From NCBI RefSeq assembly GCF_040947875.1, contig NZ_JBFRXN010000002.1, positions 558,001 to 622,000 of the forward strand: DNA of 64,000 nucleotides, written 5' to 3'. Each line of letters starts with the position of its first letter. The stretch's first letter is position 1. The position numbers and the translations under genes are program-made. The DNA comes from Pseudomonas sp. MYb118. Its GTDB lineage: Bacteria; Pseudomonadota; Gammaproteobacteria; Pseudomonadales; Pseudomonadaceae. Below the pieces are notes generated by a model, which saw only the letters and a program-made list of their open reading frames with translations, was not told where the DNA came from and made no database searches. Positions 38,919 to 47,939 of the stretch are shown here, in pieces.

Positions 38919-40100
38919 TTATTCCAACGCCGAAGCCGGGCCGAAGAACTCGTAGCGGCTTTGCTTCTCCGGTACGCCCAGGGCCTTGAGGTGGCGCTTG
39001 ACCACTGCCATGAAGCCTTTAGGCCCCAGGAAGTAAGCGTCCACATCGCGGTGCTCCGGCATCCACTCGCCCAGTTGCTCCTCGCTCAACAAGCCGACCT
39101 TGTGCGCCGCCGGGCTCACGCCATCGTCTTCGGCGTAGCAGTAGAAGCGCTGCAGTTGCGGGTGGCGCTCGGCCAGGTCATCGATCCAGTCGCGGAAGGC
39201 GTGAACCGTGCCGTTGCGCGCGCAGTGGATGAAGTGCACCGGACGTTCGGTTTTCAGGGCGGCTTCGAGCATGGCCAGGGTCGGGGTGATGCCCACGCCA
39301 CCACTGATCAGCACCAGCGGTTTGTCGCTTTCGGTGAGGGTGAACTCGCCCGATGGCGGGTACAGCTGGATGCTGTCGCCGACATGCAGCTCATCGTGCA
39401 GGTGATTGGACGCACGACCACCGGCTTCACGCTTGACGCTGATGCGGTAGTGCTTTTCGTTGGTCAGGGACGACAGCGAATAGTTACGACGGATTTCTTC
39501 ACCGTCGAGGAACAGCTGCATGCCGATGTACTGACCCGGTTCCGAGGCGAGGATCGGGCCCTTGTCCGCAGGTTCGAAGTAGAACGAAATGATTTCCGAA
39601 CTTTCCTCGACCTTGTCCGCGACGATGAATTCCCGCGCGCCGCGCCAGCCGCCGTGGGCCTGTTCTTTCTGGTCGTAGATGCTGGTTTCGGCACCGATCA
39701 GGATGTCGGCCAGTTGGCCGTAGGCTGCCGCCCAGGCACTCATGACCTGCGGCGTGGCAATCTCGTCACCGAGCACTTCGGAGATCGCGCGCAGCAGGCA
39801 GGTGCCGACGATCGGGTAGTGCTCCGGCAGGATTTGCAGGGCCACGTGTTTGTTGATGATCTTGGCCACCAGATCGCCCAGTTGGTCGAGCTGATCGATG
39901 TGGCGCGCGTACATCAGTACGCCGTTCGCCAGGGCGCGAGGCTGGTCACCGCTGGCCTGGTGAGCCTGGTTGAACAGCGGACGCACCTCCGGGTATTCGG
40001 ACAGCATCATGCGGTAGAAATGGGTGATCAGCGCCTCACCGCCGCTTTCCAGCAGGGGCACGGTGGATTTGATGATTGCACGGTCTTGAACGCTAAGCAT
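38919..40100 (-). CDS. hmp: Flavohaemoglobin (nitric oxide dioxygenase) Hmp
   Basis: A 393-residue cytosolic enzyme that converts NO and O2 to nitrate. The globin domain (about 1-140) has distal Y29 and proximal H85. The FAD domain carries RRNYSLSS near 205-212, and the NAD domain has GGVGITPTLAML near 269-280 and the C-terminal YEFFGP. It is divergent from norR, whose boxes lie in the shared 156-base gap, so it is expected to be NO-induced and sigma-54 dependent, as Fhp/FhpR in P. aeruginosa. Confidence 0.96.
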   Translation of the reverse strand: MLSVQDRAIIKSTVPLLESGGEALITHFYRMMLSEYPEVRPLFNQAHQASGDQPRALANGVLMYARHIDQLDQLGDLVAKIINKHVALQILPEHYPIVGTCLLRAISEVLGDEIATPQVMSAWAAAYGQLADILIGAETSIYDQKEQAHGGWRGAREFIVADKVEESSEIISFYFEPADKGPILASEPGQYIGMQLFLDGEEIRRNYSLSSLTNEKHYRISVKREAGGRASNHLHDELHVGDSIQLYPPSGEFTLTESDKPLVLISGGVGITPTLAMLEAALKTERPVHFIHCARNGTVHAFRDWIDDLAERHPQLQRFYCYAEDDGVSPAAHKVGLLSEEQLGEWMPEHRDVDAYFLGPKGFMAVVKRHLKALGVPEKQSRYEFFGPASALE

Positions 40101-40149
40101 AAGGTGACTCCTGAGCCACTTGGGTTTCTAATGGGTTTGCGTTTATTTA

Positions 40150-40164
40150 TCAGTTTCCGTGCCA
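40150..40164 (-). promoter_or_regulatory. Sigma-54-like -24 element of hmp with degenerate -12
   Basis: On the minus strand a perfect -24 element TGGCACG is followed after four bases by CTGA where TTGC is expected. The predicted start lies about 40 bases from the hmp ATG. Placement fits a NorR-dependent promoter but the -12 is poor. Confidence 0.45.
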
Positions 40165-40205
40165 GAAATTTATTCCTTATAAATCAATACGTTGATAACT
40201 TTATA

Positions 40206-40261
40206 GTCATATCGACAGCGCCTGGCTTATAGTCATCCGGACTACATGGAGTCACTATGAC
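40206..40261. promoter_or_regulatory. Three NorR boxes (GT-N7-AC) between hmp and norR
   Basis: GTCATATCGAC at 40206-40216, GTCATCCGGAC at 40232-40242 and GTCACTATGAC at 40251-40261, each preceded by A. The third is the perfect palindrome AGTCA-CTA-TGACT and covers the norR start codon. Three such sites upstream of the target promoter is the arrangement known for NorR enhancers. Confidence 0.75.
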
Positions 40262-41807
40262 TGCAAAATCCCTGCTCACTACACTGCTTCCGCTGGTCGC
40301 CGACCTGTCCCGGGAATTACCGGAGGGTGAGCGCTATCGACGCCTGCTCGAAGCCATGCGCGCCCTGCTGCCGTGCGACGCCGCCGCGCTGCTACGCCTG
40401 GATGGCGAATGGCTGGTGCCGCTGGCCGTCGACGGCTTGAGCACCGACACCCTCGGCCGACGCTTCAAGGTCAGCGAACACCCGCGCTTCGAAGTGCTGC
40501 TCAGCAGCCACGGCCCCACCCGCTTCGCCGCCAACAGCGACCTCCCCGACCCCTATGACGGTTTAGTCGATGGCCTCGACGATCATCTGGAAGTCCACGA
40601 CTGCATGGGTTGCCCGCTGTTCATCGACGAGCGCCCGTGGGGCCTGTTGACCCTGGATGCCCTGGACCCGCAAAGCCGCGAACCGGTCGAACTGGACGCC
40701 CTGGAAGCCTTCGCCAGCCTCGCCGCGGCCACGGTCAACGCGGCCGAGCGCATCGAGCGCCTGGCCAACCGTGCCGAAGACGAACATCAGCGCGCCGAGT
40801 TGTACCGCCAGGCCAGCGGTCAGCAGAACCGCGAACTGATCGGCCAGAGCAAGGCGCACAAACGCCTGGTGGAAGAAATCAATCTGGTCGGCGGCAGCGA
40901 CCTGACCGTGTTGATCACCGGTGAAACCGGGGTCGGCAAGGAGCTGGTGGCCCAGGCGATTCACGCCGCCTCGCCTCGCGCCGACAAGCCGATCATCAGC
41001 CTCAACTGCGCGGCGCTGCCAGACACCCTGGTGGAAAGCGAGCTGTTCGGCCATGTGCGCGGTGCCTTCACCGGCGCCACCAGCGACCGCCGCGGCAAGT
41101 TCGAACTGGCCAATGGCGGCACATTGTTCCTCGATGAAGTGGGCGAGTTGTCGCTGACCGTACAGGCCAAACTGCTGCGCGTATTGCAGAGCGGCCAGTT
41201 GCAGCGCCTGGGCTCGGACAAGGAGCACCAGGTCGACGTACGCCTCATCGCCGCGACCAACCGCGACCTGGCCGAAGAAGTGCGCAGCGGTCGTTATCGG
41301 GCCGACTTCTACCATCGCTTGAGCGTCTACCCGCTGCTGGTGCCGGCCCTGCGCGATCGCGGTCGTGACGTGCTGCTGCTCAGCGGTTTCTTCCTCGAAC
41401 AGAACCGTTCGCGCATGGGCCTCAACAGCCTGCGCCTGAGCAGCGATGCCCAGGCCGCCCTGCTGGCCTACGACTGGCCGGGCAACGTGCGCGAACTGGA
41501 GCACTTGATCGGCCGCAGCGCGCTCAAGGCCCTGGGCAATTGCCGGGAACGCCCGAAGATCCTCAGCCTGGGCGCGGAAAACCTGGACCTGCCCAATGCC
41601 AGCATCGAAGCGACCGAGGAGCCCTCCGCCGTCGTTCCTGCCGCACTGGTGACCGGGGATTTGCGTGAGGCGACCGAGCGCTATCAGCGGCAGTTGATCA
41701 ACGCCTGCCTGGAACGCCACCACAACAACTGGGCAAGCGCGGCGCGGGAGCTGGGGCTGGACCGGGCGAACCTGGGGCGGATGGCCAAGCGGTTGGGCAT
41801 CAAGTGA
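40257..41807 (+). CDS. norR: Nitric-oxide-responsive sigma-54 activator NorR (FhpR)
   Basis: A 516-residue enhancer-binding protein. The N-terminal GAF domain (about 25-170) senses NO through a non-haem iron. The AAA+ domain has Walker A GETGVGKE at 222-229, the sigma-54 contact loop GAFTGA at 269-274 and Walker B LFLDEVGEL. The C-terminal Fis-type helix-turn-helix is NNWASAARELGLDRANLGRMAKRLG. ATG 40257 lies inside the third NorR box, so the protein may repress its own translation start region. Divergent from its target hmp. Confidence 0.94.
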   Translation: MTAKSLLTTLLPLVADLSRELPEGERYRRLLEAMRALLPCDAAALLRLDGEWLVPLAVDGLSTDTLGRRFKVSEHPRFEVLLSSHGPTRFAANSDLPDPYDGLVDGLDDHLEVHDCMGCPLFIDERPWGLLTLDALDPQSREPVELDALEAFASLAAATVNAAERIERLANRAEDEHQRAELYRQASGQQNRELIGQSKAHKRLVEEINLVGGSDLTVLITGETGVGKELVAQAIHAASPRADKPIISLNCAALPDTLVESELFGHVRGAFTGATSDRRGKFELANGGTLFLDEVGELSLTVQAKLLRVLQSGQLQRLGSDKEHQVDVRLIAATNRDLAEEVRSGRYRADFYHRLSVYPLLVPALRDRGRDVLLLSGFFLEQNRSRMGLNSLRLSSDAQAALLAYDWPGNVRELEHLIGRSALKALGNCRERPKILSLGAENLDLPNASIEATEEPSAVVPAALVTGDLREATERYQRQLINACLERHHNNWASAARELGLDRANLGRMAKRLGIK

Positions 41808-41810
41808 AAC

Positions 41811-41892
41811 CGCTATCGCGAGCAAGCTCGCTCCTACAGGGTTCTGTGTCGCTCACAAATCACCTGTAGGAGCGGGCTTGCCCGCGATGGCG
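41811..41892. repeat. REP pair 9 (outward orientation, mismatched arms)
   Basis: Left arm CTATCGCGAGCAAGCTCGCT and right arm GGAGCGGGCTTGCCCGCGAT. The pair faces the opposite way to the other REPINs, with the GTAGG ends toward each other, and the arms are of two subtypes. Confidence 0.85.
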
Positions 41893-41914
41893 TCCGACCA
41901 TTCAGCCAATTTCC

Positions 41915-41941
41915 TAAAGCCTGCCCCCTTCAAGTCGATAA
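41915..41941 (+). promoter_or_regulatory. FliA (sigma-28) promoter of cheV
   Basis: TAAAGCCT-N11-GTCGATAA matches the flagellar sigma-28 consensus TAAAGTTT-N11-GCCGATAA, with exact spacing and three mismatches. It lies about 65 bases before the cheV start codon. Confidence 0.75.
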
Positions 41942-42006
41942 CCCGGCATTGATAGCTGTCGGCGAACCTTGAAATCGCCCATCACCTTTTTCCACAGAAG
42001 GTTTTT

Positions 42007-42909
42007 ATGTCGTCCACCAAAGCCCGCGCAGACTCACTTTCGCTGCTGCTGTTTACCTTGCGCAGCGGCAAGTTGATGGCGATCAACCTGCTCAAAGTCA
42101 GTGAAATCATCCCCTGCCCGCCGCTGACCAAGCTGCCGGAGTCGCACCCTCATGTGCAGGGCATCGCCACGCTGCGCGGTGCGTCACTGTCGGTCATCGA
42201 CCTCAGCCGGGCCATTGGCGAGCGACCGCTGGAAGACCCGAACGGCGGCTGCCTGATCGTCACCGACATCAGCCGTTCCAAGCAGGGCCTGCACGTTCAG
42301 GCGGTAAGCAAAATCGTCCACTGCCTGACCACCGACATCCGCCCGCCACCCTTCGGCTCCGGCGGCATTCGCTCGTTCATCACCGGCGTGACCTCGGTGG
42401 ACGGCACACTGGTGCAGGTGCTGGACATCGAAAAGGTCATCCACGGCATCGCCCCGGCGCAAATCGAGATGGCGCCTACCGAGCTGAGCATGGAAGACGC
42501 CGAAGTGCTGGGCAACGCCCGTATTTTGGTGGTCGATGACAGCCAGGTGGCCCTGCAACAGTCGGTGCACACCCTGCGCAACCTCGGCCTGCAATGCCAC
42601 ACCGCGCGCAGCGCCAAGGAAGCCATCGACTGCCTGCTGGACCTGCAAGGCACGGCGCAGCAGATCAACCTGATCGTCTCGGATATCGAAATGTCCGAGA
42701 TGGACGGCTATGCCTTCACCCGCACGCTGCGCGAAACCCCGGACTTCGCGCACCTCTACGTGCTGCTGCACACCTCGCTGGACAGCGCGATGAACAGCGA
42801 GAAGGCGCGACTGGCCGGGGCCAATGCGGTGCTGACCAAGTTCTCCTCGCCCGAACTGACCAAATGCCTGATCGAGGCGGCCAGGACCATCGCCGAACAA
42901 GGTCATTGA
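42007..42909 (+). CDS. cheV: Chemotaxis coupling protein CheV
   Basis: A 300-residue cytoplasmic protein with an N-terminal CheW domain (about 8-160, LLLFTLRSGKLMAINLLKVSEII) joined to a C-terminal receiver domain (about 170-295). The receiver has the acidic VVDDS at about 175-179, phospho-acceptor D226 in VSDIEMSEMDGY and a late Lys in LTKF. It couples chemoreceptors to CheA and can adapt the signal by phosphorylation. The FliA promoter upstream places it in the flagellar regulon. A GNAT gene starts one base after its stop. Confidence 0.94.
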   Translation: MSSTKARADSLSLLLFTLRSGKLMAINLLKVSEIIPCPPLTKLPESHPHVQGIATLRGASLSVIDLSRAIGERPLEDPNGGCLIVTDISRSKQGLHVQAVSKIVHCLTTDIRPPPFGSGGIRSFITGVTSVDGTLVQVLDIEKVIHGIAPAQIEMAPTELSMEDAEVLGNARILVVDDSQVALQQSVHTLRNLGLQCHTARSAKEAIDCLLDLQGTAQQINLIVSDIEMSEMDGYAFTRTLRETPDFAHLYVLLHTSLDSAMNSEKARLAGANAVLTKFSSPELTKCLIEAARTIAEQGH

Positions 42910-42910
42910 G

Positions 42911-43393
42911 ATGACCGAGGCCTTTTGCCTGCTGATGCGGCGCAACCTCGCCGAGGCTGTACCGGCAAGCCACTGGCCCTCGGGCATTGAAGTCCAGACC
43001 TACCGCCCCGAACTCGCACTCGCCGTGCATCGACTGATGCAACTGGGTTACCAGCACGGCGGCGGTCGCGTGCCGACGCTGGAGATCTGGCAGCAACGGT
43101 TCGAGACCGATGCCGAATACGATCCCCAACTGTGCTTCGTTGCCCTTGAGGCCGGTGCAATCGTTGGCGTCTGCCAGTGCTGGACCAGCGCCTACATCAA
43201 GAATCTGGTGGTGCACCCCGATGCCCAGGGCCGGGGATTGGGCCGTGCCCTGCTGCTGCATGCCTTCCAGGCGTTCGCGCAGCGCCGCGAAGGCTTTGTG
43301 GATTTGAAGGTGCTGGAAAACAACCTGCGGGCGCAGCGTTTGTATCAAGGTGTGGGGATGGTCGTGGTCCGCCGGGAGCTGGTGCCGGACTGA
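42911..43393 (+). CDS. GNAT-family N-acetyltransferase
   Basis: A 160-residue cytosolic acetyltransferase. The acetyl-CoA-binding motif A is LVVHPDAQGRGLGRALLLHA at about residues 98-117, followed by VLENNLRAQRLYQGVGM, the usual B motif. The substrate cannot be told. It begins two bases after the cheV stop, so it is co-transcribed from the FliA promoter and could be linked to motility regulation; that link is inference. Confidence 0.88.
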   Translation: MTEAFCLLMRRNLAEAVPASHWPSGIEVQTYRPELALAVHRLMQLGYQHGGGRVPTLEIWQQRFETDAEYDPQLCFVALEAGAIVGVCQCWTSAYIKNLVVHPDAQGRGLGRALLLHAFQAFAQRREGFVDLKVLENNLRAQRLYQGVGMVVVRRELVPD

Positions 43394-43399
43394 TAGACC

Positions 43400-43472
43400 G
43401 CTATCGCGGGCAAGCCCGCTCCTACAAGGGGCATCGAAGATCAACTGTAGGAGCGGGCTTGCCCGCGATGGG
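43400..43472. repeat. REP pair 10 (outward orientation)
   Basis: Arms CTATCGCGGGCAAGCCCGCT and GGAGCGGGCTTGCCCGCGAT in the same reversed arrangement as pair 9. The cheV-GNAT operon is thus bracketed by two outward pairs. Confidence 0.87.
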
Positions 43473-43529
43473 GTCGACTCCACAACATCAGGCATACTCA
43501 GTCCAAATACCTCCAAAGGATGCCTGCCC

Positions 43530-43856
43530 ATGAAAGCCACCACCCTGACCCTCCTCTGCCTCACCGCCCTCGCCGGCCAGGCGCACGCCTCCAGCGATGA
43601 AGCCTGGGCCGCCTATGACAAAACCGTGCTCGCCAGCTGCACCAAGGCCAGCGGCCTGAAGAATGTGGCGCCGGTCGGCAATATCGCTCAGTTCGACGAC
43701 CGGGTCGGTTACACCGCCGTCCTGCTGCAGGGTCGCTACCCGCAAAAACACATGAAGAACCAGCAGGGCACCGAGCTGTGCCTGTTCAGCAAGAAAGACA
43801 AAACCGCCTACGTCACCGAATGGGACTCCATCCGCGCCCCCGCCAAGTCCAAGTGA
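43530..43856 (+). CDS. Small secreted hypothetical protein
   Basis: A 108-residue protein with a clear signal peptide (about 1-20, ending GQAHA). The mature part of about 88 residues has two Cys (VLASCTKASG and TELCLFSKKD), probably a disulfide in the periplasm, and a LLQGRYPQ segment. I do not recognise a family. The start is supported by AAAGGA about nine bases upstream. Short single-gene unit after the GNAT gene and a REP pair. Confidence 0.8.
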   Translation: MKATTLTLLCLTALAGQAHASSDEAWAAYDKTVLASCTKASGLKNVAPVGNIAQFDDRVGYTAVLLQGRYPQKHMKNQQGTELCLFSKKDKTAYVTEWDSIRAPAKSK

Positions 43857-43939
43857 ATGGCGCATAACTTGCTTCAGCAGAGTTTTTTACGGCGGCATTC
43901 TGTCGCCATTTCAAGCCTCTGATAGCGACCGATCCTTCG

Positions 43940-44689
43940 ATGAACACCACGTTTTCCTGCGTAGGCTGCGGCAAATGCTGCACTGACCACCACGTCCCCC
44001 TGACCCTGGCAGAAGCACGGATGTGGGCAAACGACGGCGGCCAGGTGATCGTGCTGGTAGAAGGCTTTCTGGCCAATGGCCTGGGTCTGCCGGCGCAACA
44101 ACGTGAACACGCCGAGCGCCGTTCGGCAAAGGTTGCAAGCGGCACCTCGCAAGCCCACGTGGCAATCACCTTTGCCGCCTACAACGCCGGTCGCTGCCGG
44201 AATCTTGACGACGACAACCTCTGCCGCATCTACGAACGCCGGCCGCTGGTGTGCCGCATCTATCCGATGGAAATCAACCCGCACATTCCACTCAACCCGA
44301 GCATCAAGGAATGTCCGCCGGAGTCGTGGGAAAAAGGCCCGGACCTGATCATTGGCGGGGAGTTGGTCGACCACGAACTGGCAGCGCTGATCCAGCGTTC
44401 CCGCCAGGCCGATCGCGACGACATCCGCACCAAGGACGCGATTTGCGCCGCTCTGGGCATTCGCACCACGGCGCTCAAGGGCGACGGTTTCACCGCCTAT
44501 CTGCCGGACATGGGCACGTTTGCAGCGGCCCTCGATCAGGTGACGCAACAACCCCTGGCGTCTGCCGGCGGCGACTGGCAGTTCCACGTGTCAGGCGACG
44601 ATATTGCCCGTCAGGTGCTGGCGAGCGGCGCCGAGGTCACCACCGCAACCCCGCTCGACTACACCTTCATTTCCCTGCGCGCGGCTTAA
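43940..44689 (+). CDS. YkgJ-family cysteine-cluster protein
   Basis: A 249-residue soluble protein. The Cys cluster C7-x2-C10-x2-C13-C14 (CVGCGKCC) opens the protein and more Cys follow in [21 protein letters not shown] and KECPP. This is the YkgJ/Fli(UPF0153) zinc- or iron-chelating cluster; a metal-binding site is likely but its role is unknown. Its stop overlaps the convergent chemoreceptor gene by four bases. Confidence 0.87.
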   Translation: MNTTFSCVGCGKCCTDHHVPLTLAEARMWANDGGQVIVLVEGFLANGLGLPAQQREHAERRSAKVASGTSQAHVAITFAAYNAGRCRNLDDDNLCRIYERRPLVCRIYPMEINPHIPLNPSIKECPPESWEKGPDLIIGGELVDHELAALIQRSRQADRDDIRTKDAICAALGIRTTALKGDGFTAYLPDMGTFAAALDQVTQQPLASAGGDWQFHVSGDDIARQVLASGAEVTTATPLDYTFISLRAA

Positions 44690-46269
44690 CGTCGTCCTCG
44701 CCAGAACTCCTGCGCCAGACGCCGCAAATCGCCCGCCAGGCCGGCGACATCCGCCGAGTTGGCCTGGCTGCGCTGCCCTTCGCTGACCGTGACTTCGCAG
44801 GCGCAGCGGATGCTGCTGATGTTGCGGTTGATGTCTTCGCTGACGGTGCTCTGTTCTTCCACCGCCGAAGCGATCTGCAGGTTCATTTCGCTGATCTGGT
44901 TGACCCGCCGGCTGATGCCGTCCAGCGCCTCGGCGGCGCGCCGGGCCTGTTCGACGCTGCTTTGCACCTGCGCGCTGCTTTGCTGCATCGCCAGCACGGC
45001 ATCGCGCGTGCCGTTTTGCAGGGTGTTGATCATGCGCTCGATCTCGTTGGTCGATTGCTGGGTGCGCTGGGCCAGGCCGCGCACTTCATCGGCCACCACC
45101 GCAAAGCCGCGCCCGGCATCCCCGGCACGCGCTGCTTCGATGGCAGCGTTGAGCGCCAGCAGGTTGGTCTGCTCGGCGATGCTGCGGATCACTTCCAGTA
45201 CCCCGGTGATTTCGCCGCTGTGCCCTTCCAGTTGATGGATGACCTCGGTGGCGTGCGTCAGCTCGTCAGCCAGACGTAACACCGCCTGTCGGCTCTCACT
45301 CACCAGTTGATGCCCTTCGAGGGTCTCGCTGCCCGCCATGTCCGCGGCCACGGCGGCCTGTTGCGCATGGCTGGCCACCTGGGCGACGCTGCTGGACATC
45401 TGGTTGATCGCCGCCGCCACATGATCGGTTTCAGCCTGTTGATCCAGGGTACTGCTGTGACTGCCCTGCAAGTGCTCGACCAGTTCCGCCGCGTGACCGG
45501 CCAGGCGTTGCGAGGCATCGCCGATGCGCCCCACCACCGCGCCGATCTGCGCCTCGAGCATCTGCAACGCGAACTCGATCTGGCCGAACTGATCCCGCCG
45601 GCCGGTGTAAATGCTCTGGCTCAACGGGTTATCGACAATCTGCCGGGCGCGTTCGGACAGCGCCGCCAGCGGGCGCAACATCCACCAGGTGCCGGCCGCC
45701 AACAGCGCGCTGCCCGCCATCAAGGCCAGCAAACCGACCAGCCATGACGAAGGGTTCAGCCACGCCTCGAGCCCCACGACACCGGCCAGGATCGCGCTGA
45801 ACAGCAAGGTCAGCTTCACTCTCGGGCCGAGCACCGGCAGGCGCTGCAACAGCGGCGTGCGACCGCTGCGAATCTGGCTATAGGCTTTTTCCGCCGCGTC
45901 GATCTGCTCCGCCGACGGCCGGGTGCGCACCGACTGGTACTCCACCGCCTGGCCATCCTGGGTCATCGGCGTGGCGAAGGCGCTGACCCAGTAATGGTCG
46001 CCGTTCTGACAGCGGTTTTTCACCATTCCCATCCACGAACGGCCGCTCTTGAGGGTTTGCCACATGTGGGCGAACGCGGCCTGGGGCATGTCCGGATGAC
46101 GCAGCAGGTTGTGCTTGGCACCGAGCAACTGCTCGCGGCTGTAGCCGCAGATCTTGATGAAATCGTCGTTGGCGTAAGTGATCGCGCTGTTCAGATCAGT
46201 GGTCGAGAGGATGTTCGCATCAGCCGCGACGTCGACATGACGGCCAGTCACCGGGAGGTTGATCTTCAT
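44686..46269 (-). CDS. PAS-containing methyl-accepting chemotaxis protein (Aer-like)
   Basis: A 527-residue receptor. The N-terminal cytoplasmic PAS domain (about 20-125, [27 protein letters not shown]) suggests redox or energy sensing as in Aer. It is followed by two close membrane helices (about 152-170 and 175-197), a HAMP region and a long coiled coil with the signalling hairpin [20 protein letters not shown] at about 363-382. There is no large periplasmic loop. It transmits aerotaxis-type signals to CheA/CheW. A weak GCCGACTC lies upstream but does not make a convincing FliA box. Confidence 0.92.
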   Translation of the reverse strand: MKINLPVTGRHVDVAADANILSTTDLNSAITYANDDFIKICGYSREQLLGAKHNLLRHPDMPQAAFAHMWQTLKSGRSWMGMVKNRCQNGDHYWVSAFATPMTQDGQAVEYQSVRTRPSAEQIDAAEKAYSQIRSGRTPLLQRLPVLGPRVKLTLLFSAILAGVVGLEAWLNPSSWLVGLLALMAGSALLAAGTWWMLRPLAALSERARQIVDNPLSQSIYTGRRDQFGQIEFALQMLEAQIGAVVGRIGDASQRLAGHAAELVEHLQGSHSSTLDQQAETDHVAAAINQMSSSVAQVASHAQQAAVAADMAGSETLEGHQLVSESRQAVLRLADELTHATEVIHQLEGHSGEITGVLEVIRSIAEQTNLLALNAAIEAARAGDAGRGFAVVADEVRGLAQRTQQSTNEIERMINTLQNGTRDAVLAMQQSSAQVQSSVEQARRAAEALDGISRRVNQISEMNLQIASAVEEQSTVSEDINRNISSIRCACEVTVSEGQRSQANSADVAGLAGDLRRLAQEFWRGRR

Positions 46270-46389
46270 GGGGAGCGCGCTCGCTGGAGGGTAAGAGTCG
46301 GCAAAGCTGCTGACTCTAAGCGCACTGATTACACAAACCTTGATCTGGCTCAGGATATGAGCACTTAGCCATTAGCGTGATTGAAGCAC

Positions 46390-46617
46390 TCAGCGCTTGC
46401 CCATCGAACGACGTGTGCCGGGCGGTGCCGCGCCGGGAACCTTGGTGTGGCCGTTCTTCGCGCCGTTTTTGTACCAGGGCTGATTGGGCGTCTTCGCGGC
46501 GGCCAGTTCGCCGGGTTTGAACGGAAACTTGAAGGCCGGAATGCTGGAAGTGGTTTCGCTGTCGGCCTGTTCGTCGCCAGGGGCGTCGGCAACCGGCGGT
46601 TGTGTCGGGGAAGTCAT
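46390..46617 (-). CDS. Small conserved hypothetical protein
   Basis: A 75-residue soluble protein. The N-terminal half is acidic, Pro/Thr/Ser-rich and probably disordered. The C-terminal half is basic: PWYKNGAKNGHTKVPGAA and GTRRSMGKR at the very end. No signal peptide or known domain. It resembles small uncharacterised proteins of Pseudomonas, which is the only basis for calling it conserved. The start ATG 46617 follows GGAGCTCCC. Divergent from the RND adaptor gene. Confidence 0.7.
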   Translation of the reverse strand: MTSPTQPPVADAPGDEQADSETTSSIPAFKFPFKPGELAAAKTPNQPWYKNGAKNGHTKVPGAAPPGTRRSMGKR

Positions 46618-46657
46618 GGGAGCTCCGGGTGGTGCGTTGGAGCGGGCAGTATACCCA

Positions 46658-46677
46658 AACTGACAGCGCCGTCAGTT
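46658..46677. promoter_or_regulatory. Inverted repeat AACTGAC-N6-GTCAGTT upstream of the RND operon
   Basis: Perfect seven-base palindrome with a six-base centre, about 100 bases before the RND adaptor. Repeats of this size commonly bind TetR-type repressors, but no such gene is in the window, so the binder is unknown. Confidence 0.5.
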
Positions 46678-46778
46678 AGCAGTCACCTTCCTGACCGGCG
46701 AACGGGTTTATAAAGGTATTTATCATACGAACGATATCTGTATTCGAATCCGTCCAACCTCCCCGGCGCCCCACTCGC

Positions 46779-47939
46779 ATGCGAATTTCGAAAAAACCCG
46801 CCTTGATTGCAGGCCTGTTGATCATCCTGGCCGCGATGGGCACCTGGTATCTGACCAAACCGGCCAAGCCCCGGCTCACCGTGTCCAGCGCGATTCCGGT
46901 GCGGGTGGTGAACGTGGCCGCCAAGGACGTGCCGCGTTACGTCAGCGGCATCGGTTCGGTACTGTCCCTGCACAGCGTGGTGGTTCGCCCGCAAATCGAC
47001 GGCATCCTCACCAAAATCCTGGTCAAGGAAGGTCAACTGGTCAGCAAGGGTGACCTGCTCGCCACCATCGACGACCGCTCGATTCGCGCGAGCCTCGACC
47101 AGGCCCGCGCGCAACTGGGCGAAAGCCAGGCGCAGTTGCAGGTGGCGCAGGTCAACCTCAAGCGCTACAAGCTGCTCAGCGTCGACGATGGCGTGTCGAA
47201 GCAGACCTACGACCAGCAACAGGCGCTGGTCAATCAGCTCAAGGCCACGGCCCAGGGCAATCAGGCTTCGATTGACTCGGCACAGGTGCAACTCTCCTAC
47301 ACGCAGATTCGCTCGCCTGTCAGCGGTCGTGTGGGTATTCGCACCGTGGACGAAGGCAACTTCCTGCGCATGACCGACGCTCAGGGCCTGTTCACCGTGA
47401 CCCAGATCGACCCTATCGCCGTGGAGTTCTCCCTGCCACAACAGATGCTGCCGACCCTGCAAGGCCTGATCAGCGACCCGCAGCACGCCCCGGTCAAGGC
47501 TTACATCGGTGCCGACACCGACGGCGAGACCGGCAACCTGCTCGGCGAAGGCCACCTGACCCTGATCGACAACCAGATCAACGCCAACACCGGGACCATC
47601 CGTGCCAAGGCCGAATTCGACAACGCCGGGCAGAAGCTCTGGCCGGGCCTGCTGGTCACGGTAAAAATCCAGACGGCCCTCGATAAGGACGCGCTGGTCG
47701 TCCCGCCCACGGTCGTCCAGCGCGGCCTCGATCAACCCTTCGTTTACCGGGTCAAGGACGACAAGGTCGAAACCGTGCCGGTGCGCATGATTCACCAGGG
47801 CAGCGGCCAGAACATCATCACCGGGGTACAACCGGGTGACGTGCTGGTCAGCGATGGCCAGTCGCGCCTCAAGCCCGGCTCCACCGTGCAGGTGCTGACC
47901 GAGCCGCCGCAAGTGGTGCAGTCGGAGGCCGCGCAATGA
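46779..47939 (+). CDS. RND efflux periplasmic adaptor subunit
   Basis: A 386-residue membrane-fusion protein of the MdtA/MexH-like group. An N-terminal membrane anchor or signal (about 9-25) is followed by a lipoyl-type domain (VVVRPQIDGILTKILVKEGQLVSKGDLLATID, split by the hairpin), a coiled coil (about 95-175) and beta-barrel and membrane-proximal domains ending near residue 370. It links the inner-membrane pump to an outer-membrane channel, which is not encoded here. The stop overlaps the start of the pump gene by four bases. Confidence 0.92.
   Translation: MRISKKPALIAGLLIILAAMGTWYLTKPAKPRLTVSSAIPVRVVNVAAKDVPRYVSGIGSVLSLHSVVVRPQIDGILTKILVKEGQLVSKGDLLATIDDRSIRASLDQARAQLGESQAQLQVAQVNLKRYKLLSVDDGVSKQTYDQQQALVNQLKATAQGNQASIDSAQVQLSYTQIRSPVSGRVGIRTVDEGNFLRMTDAQGLFTVTQIDPIAVEFSLPQQMLPTLQGLISDPQHAPVKAYIGADTDGETGNLLGEGHLTLIDNQINANTGTIRAKAEFDNAGQKLWPGLLVTVKIQTALDKDALVVPPTVVQRGLDQPFVYRVKDDKVETVPVRMIHQGSGQNIITGVQPGDVLVSDGQSRLKPGSTVQVLTEPPQVVQSEAAQ

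Noticed and set aside
46270..46320. A FliA promoter for the PAS chemoreceptor
   Set aside because: GCCGACTC is present on the minus strand but the -35 half is absent at the required spacing.
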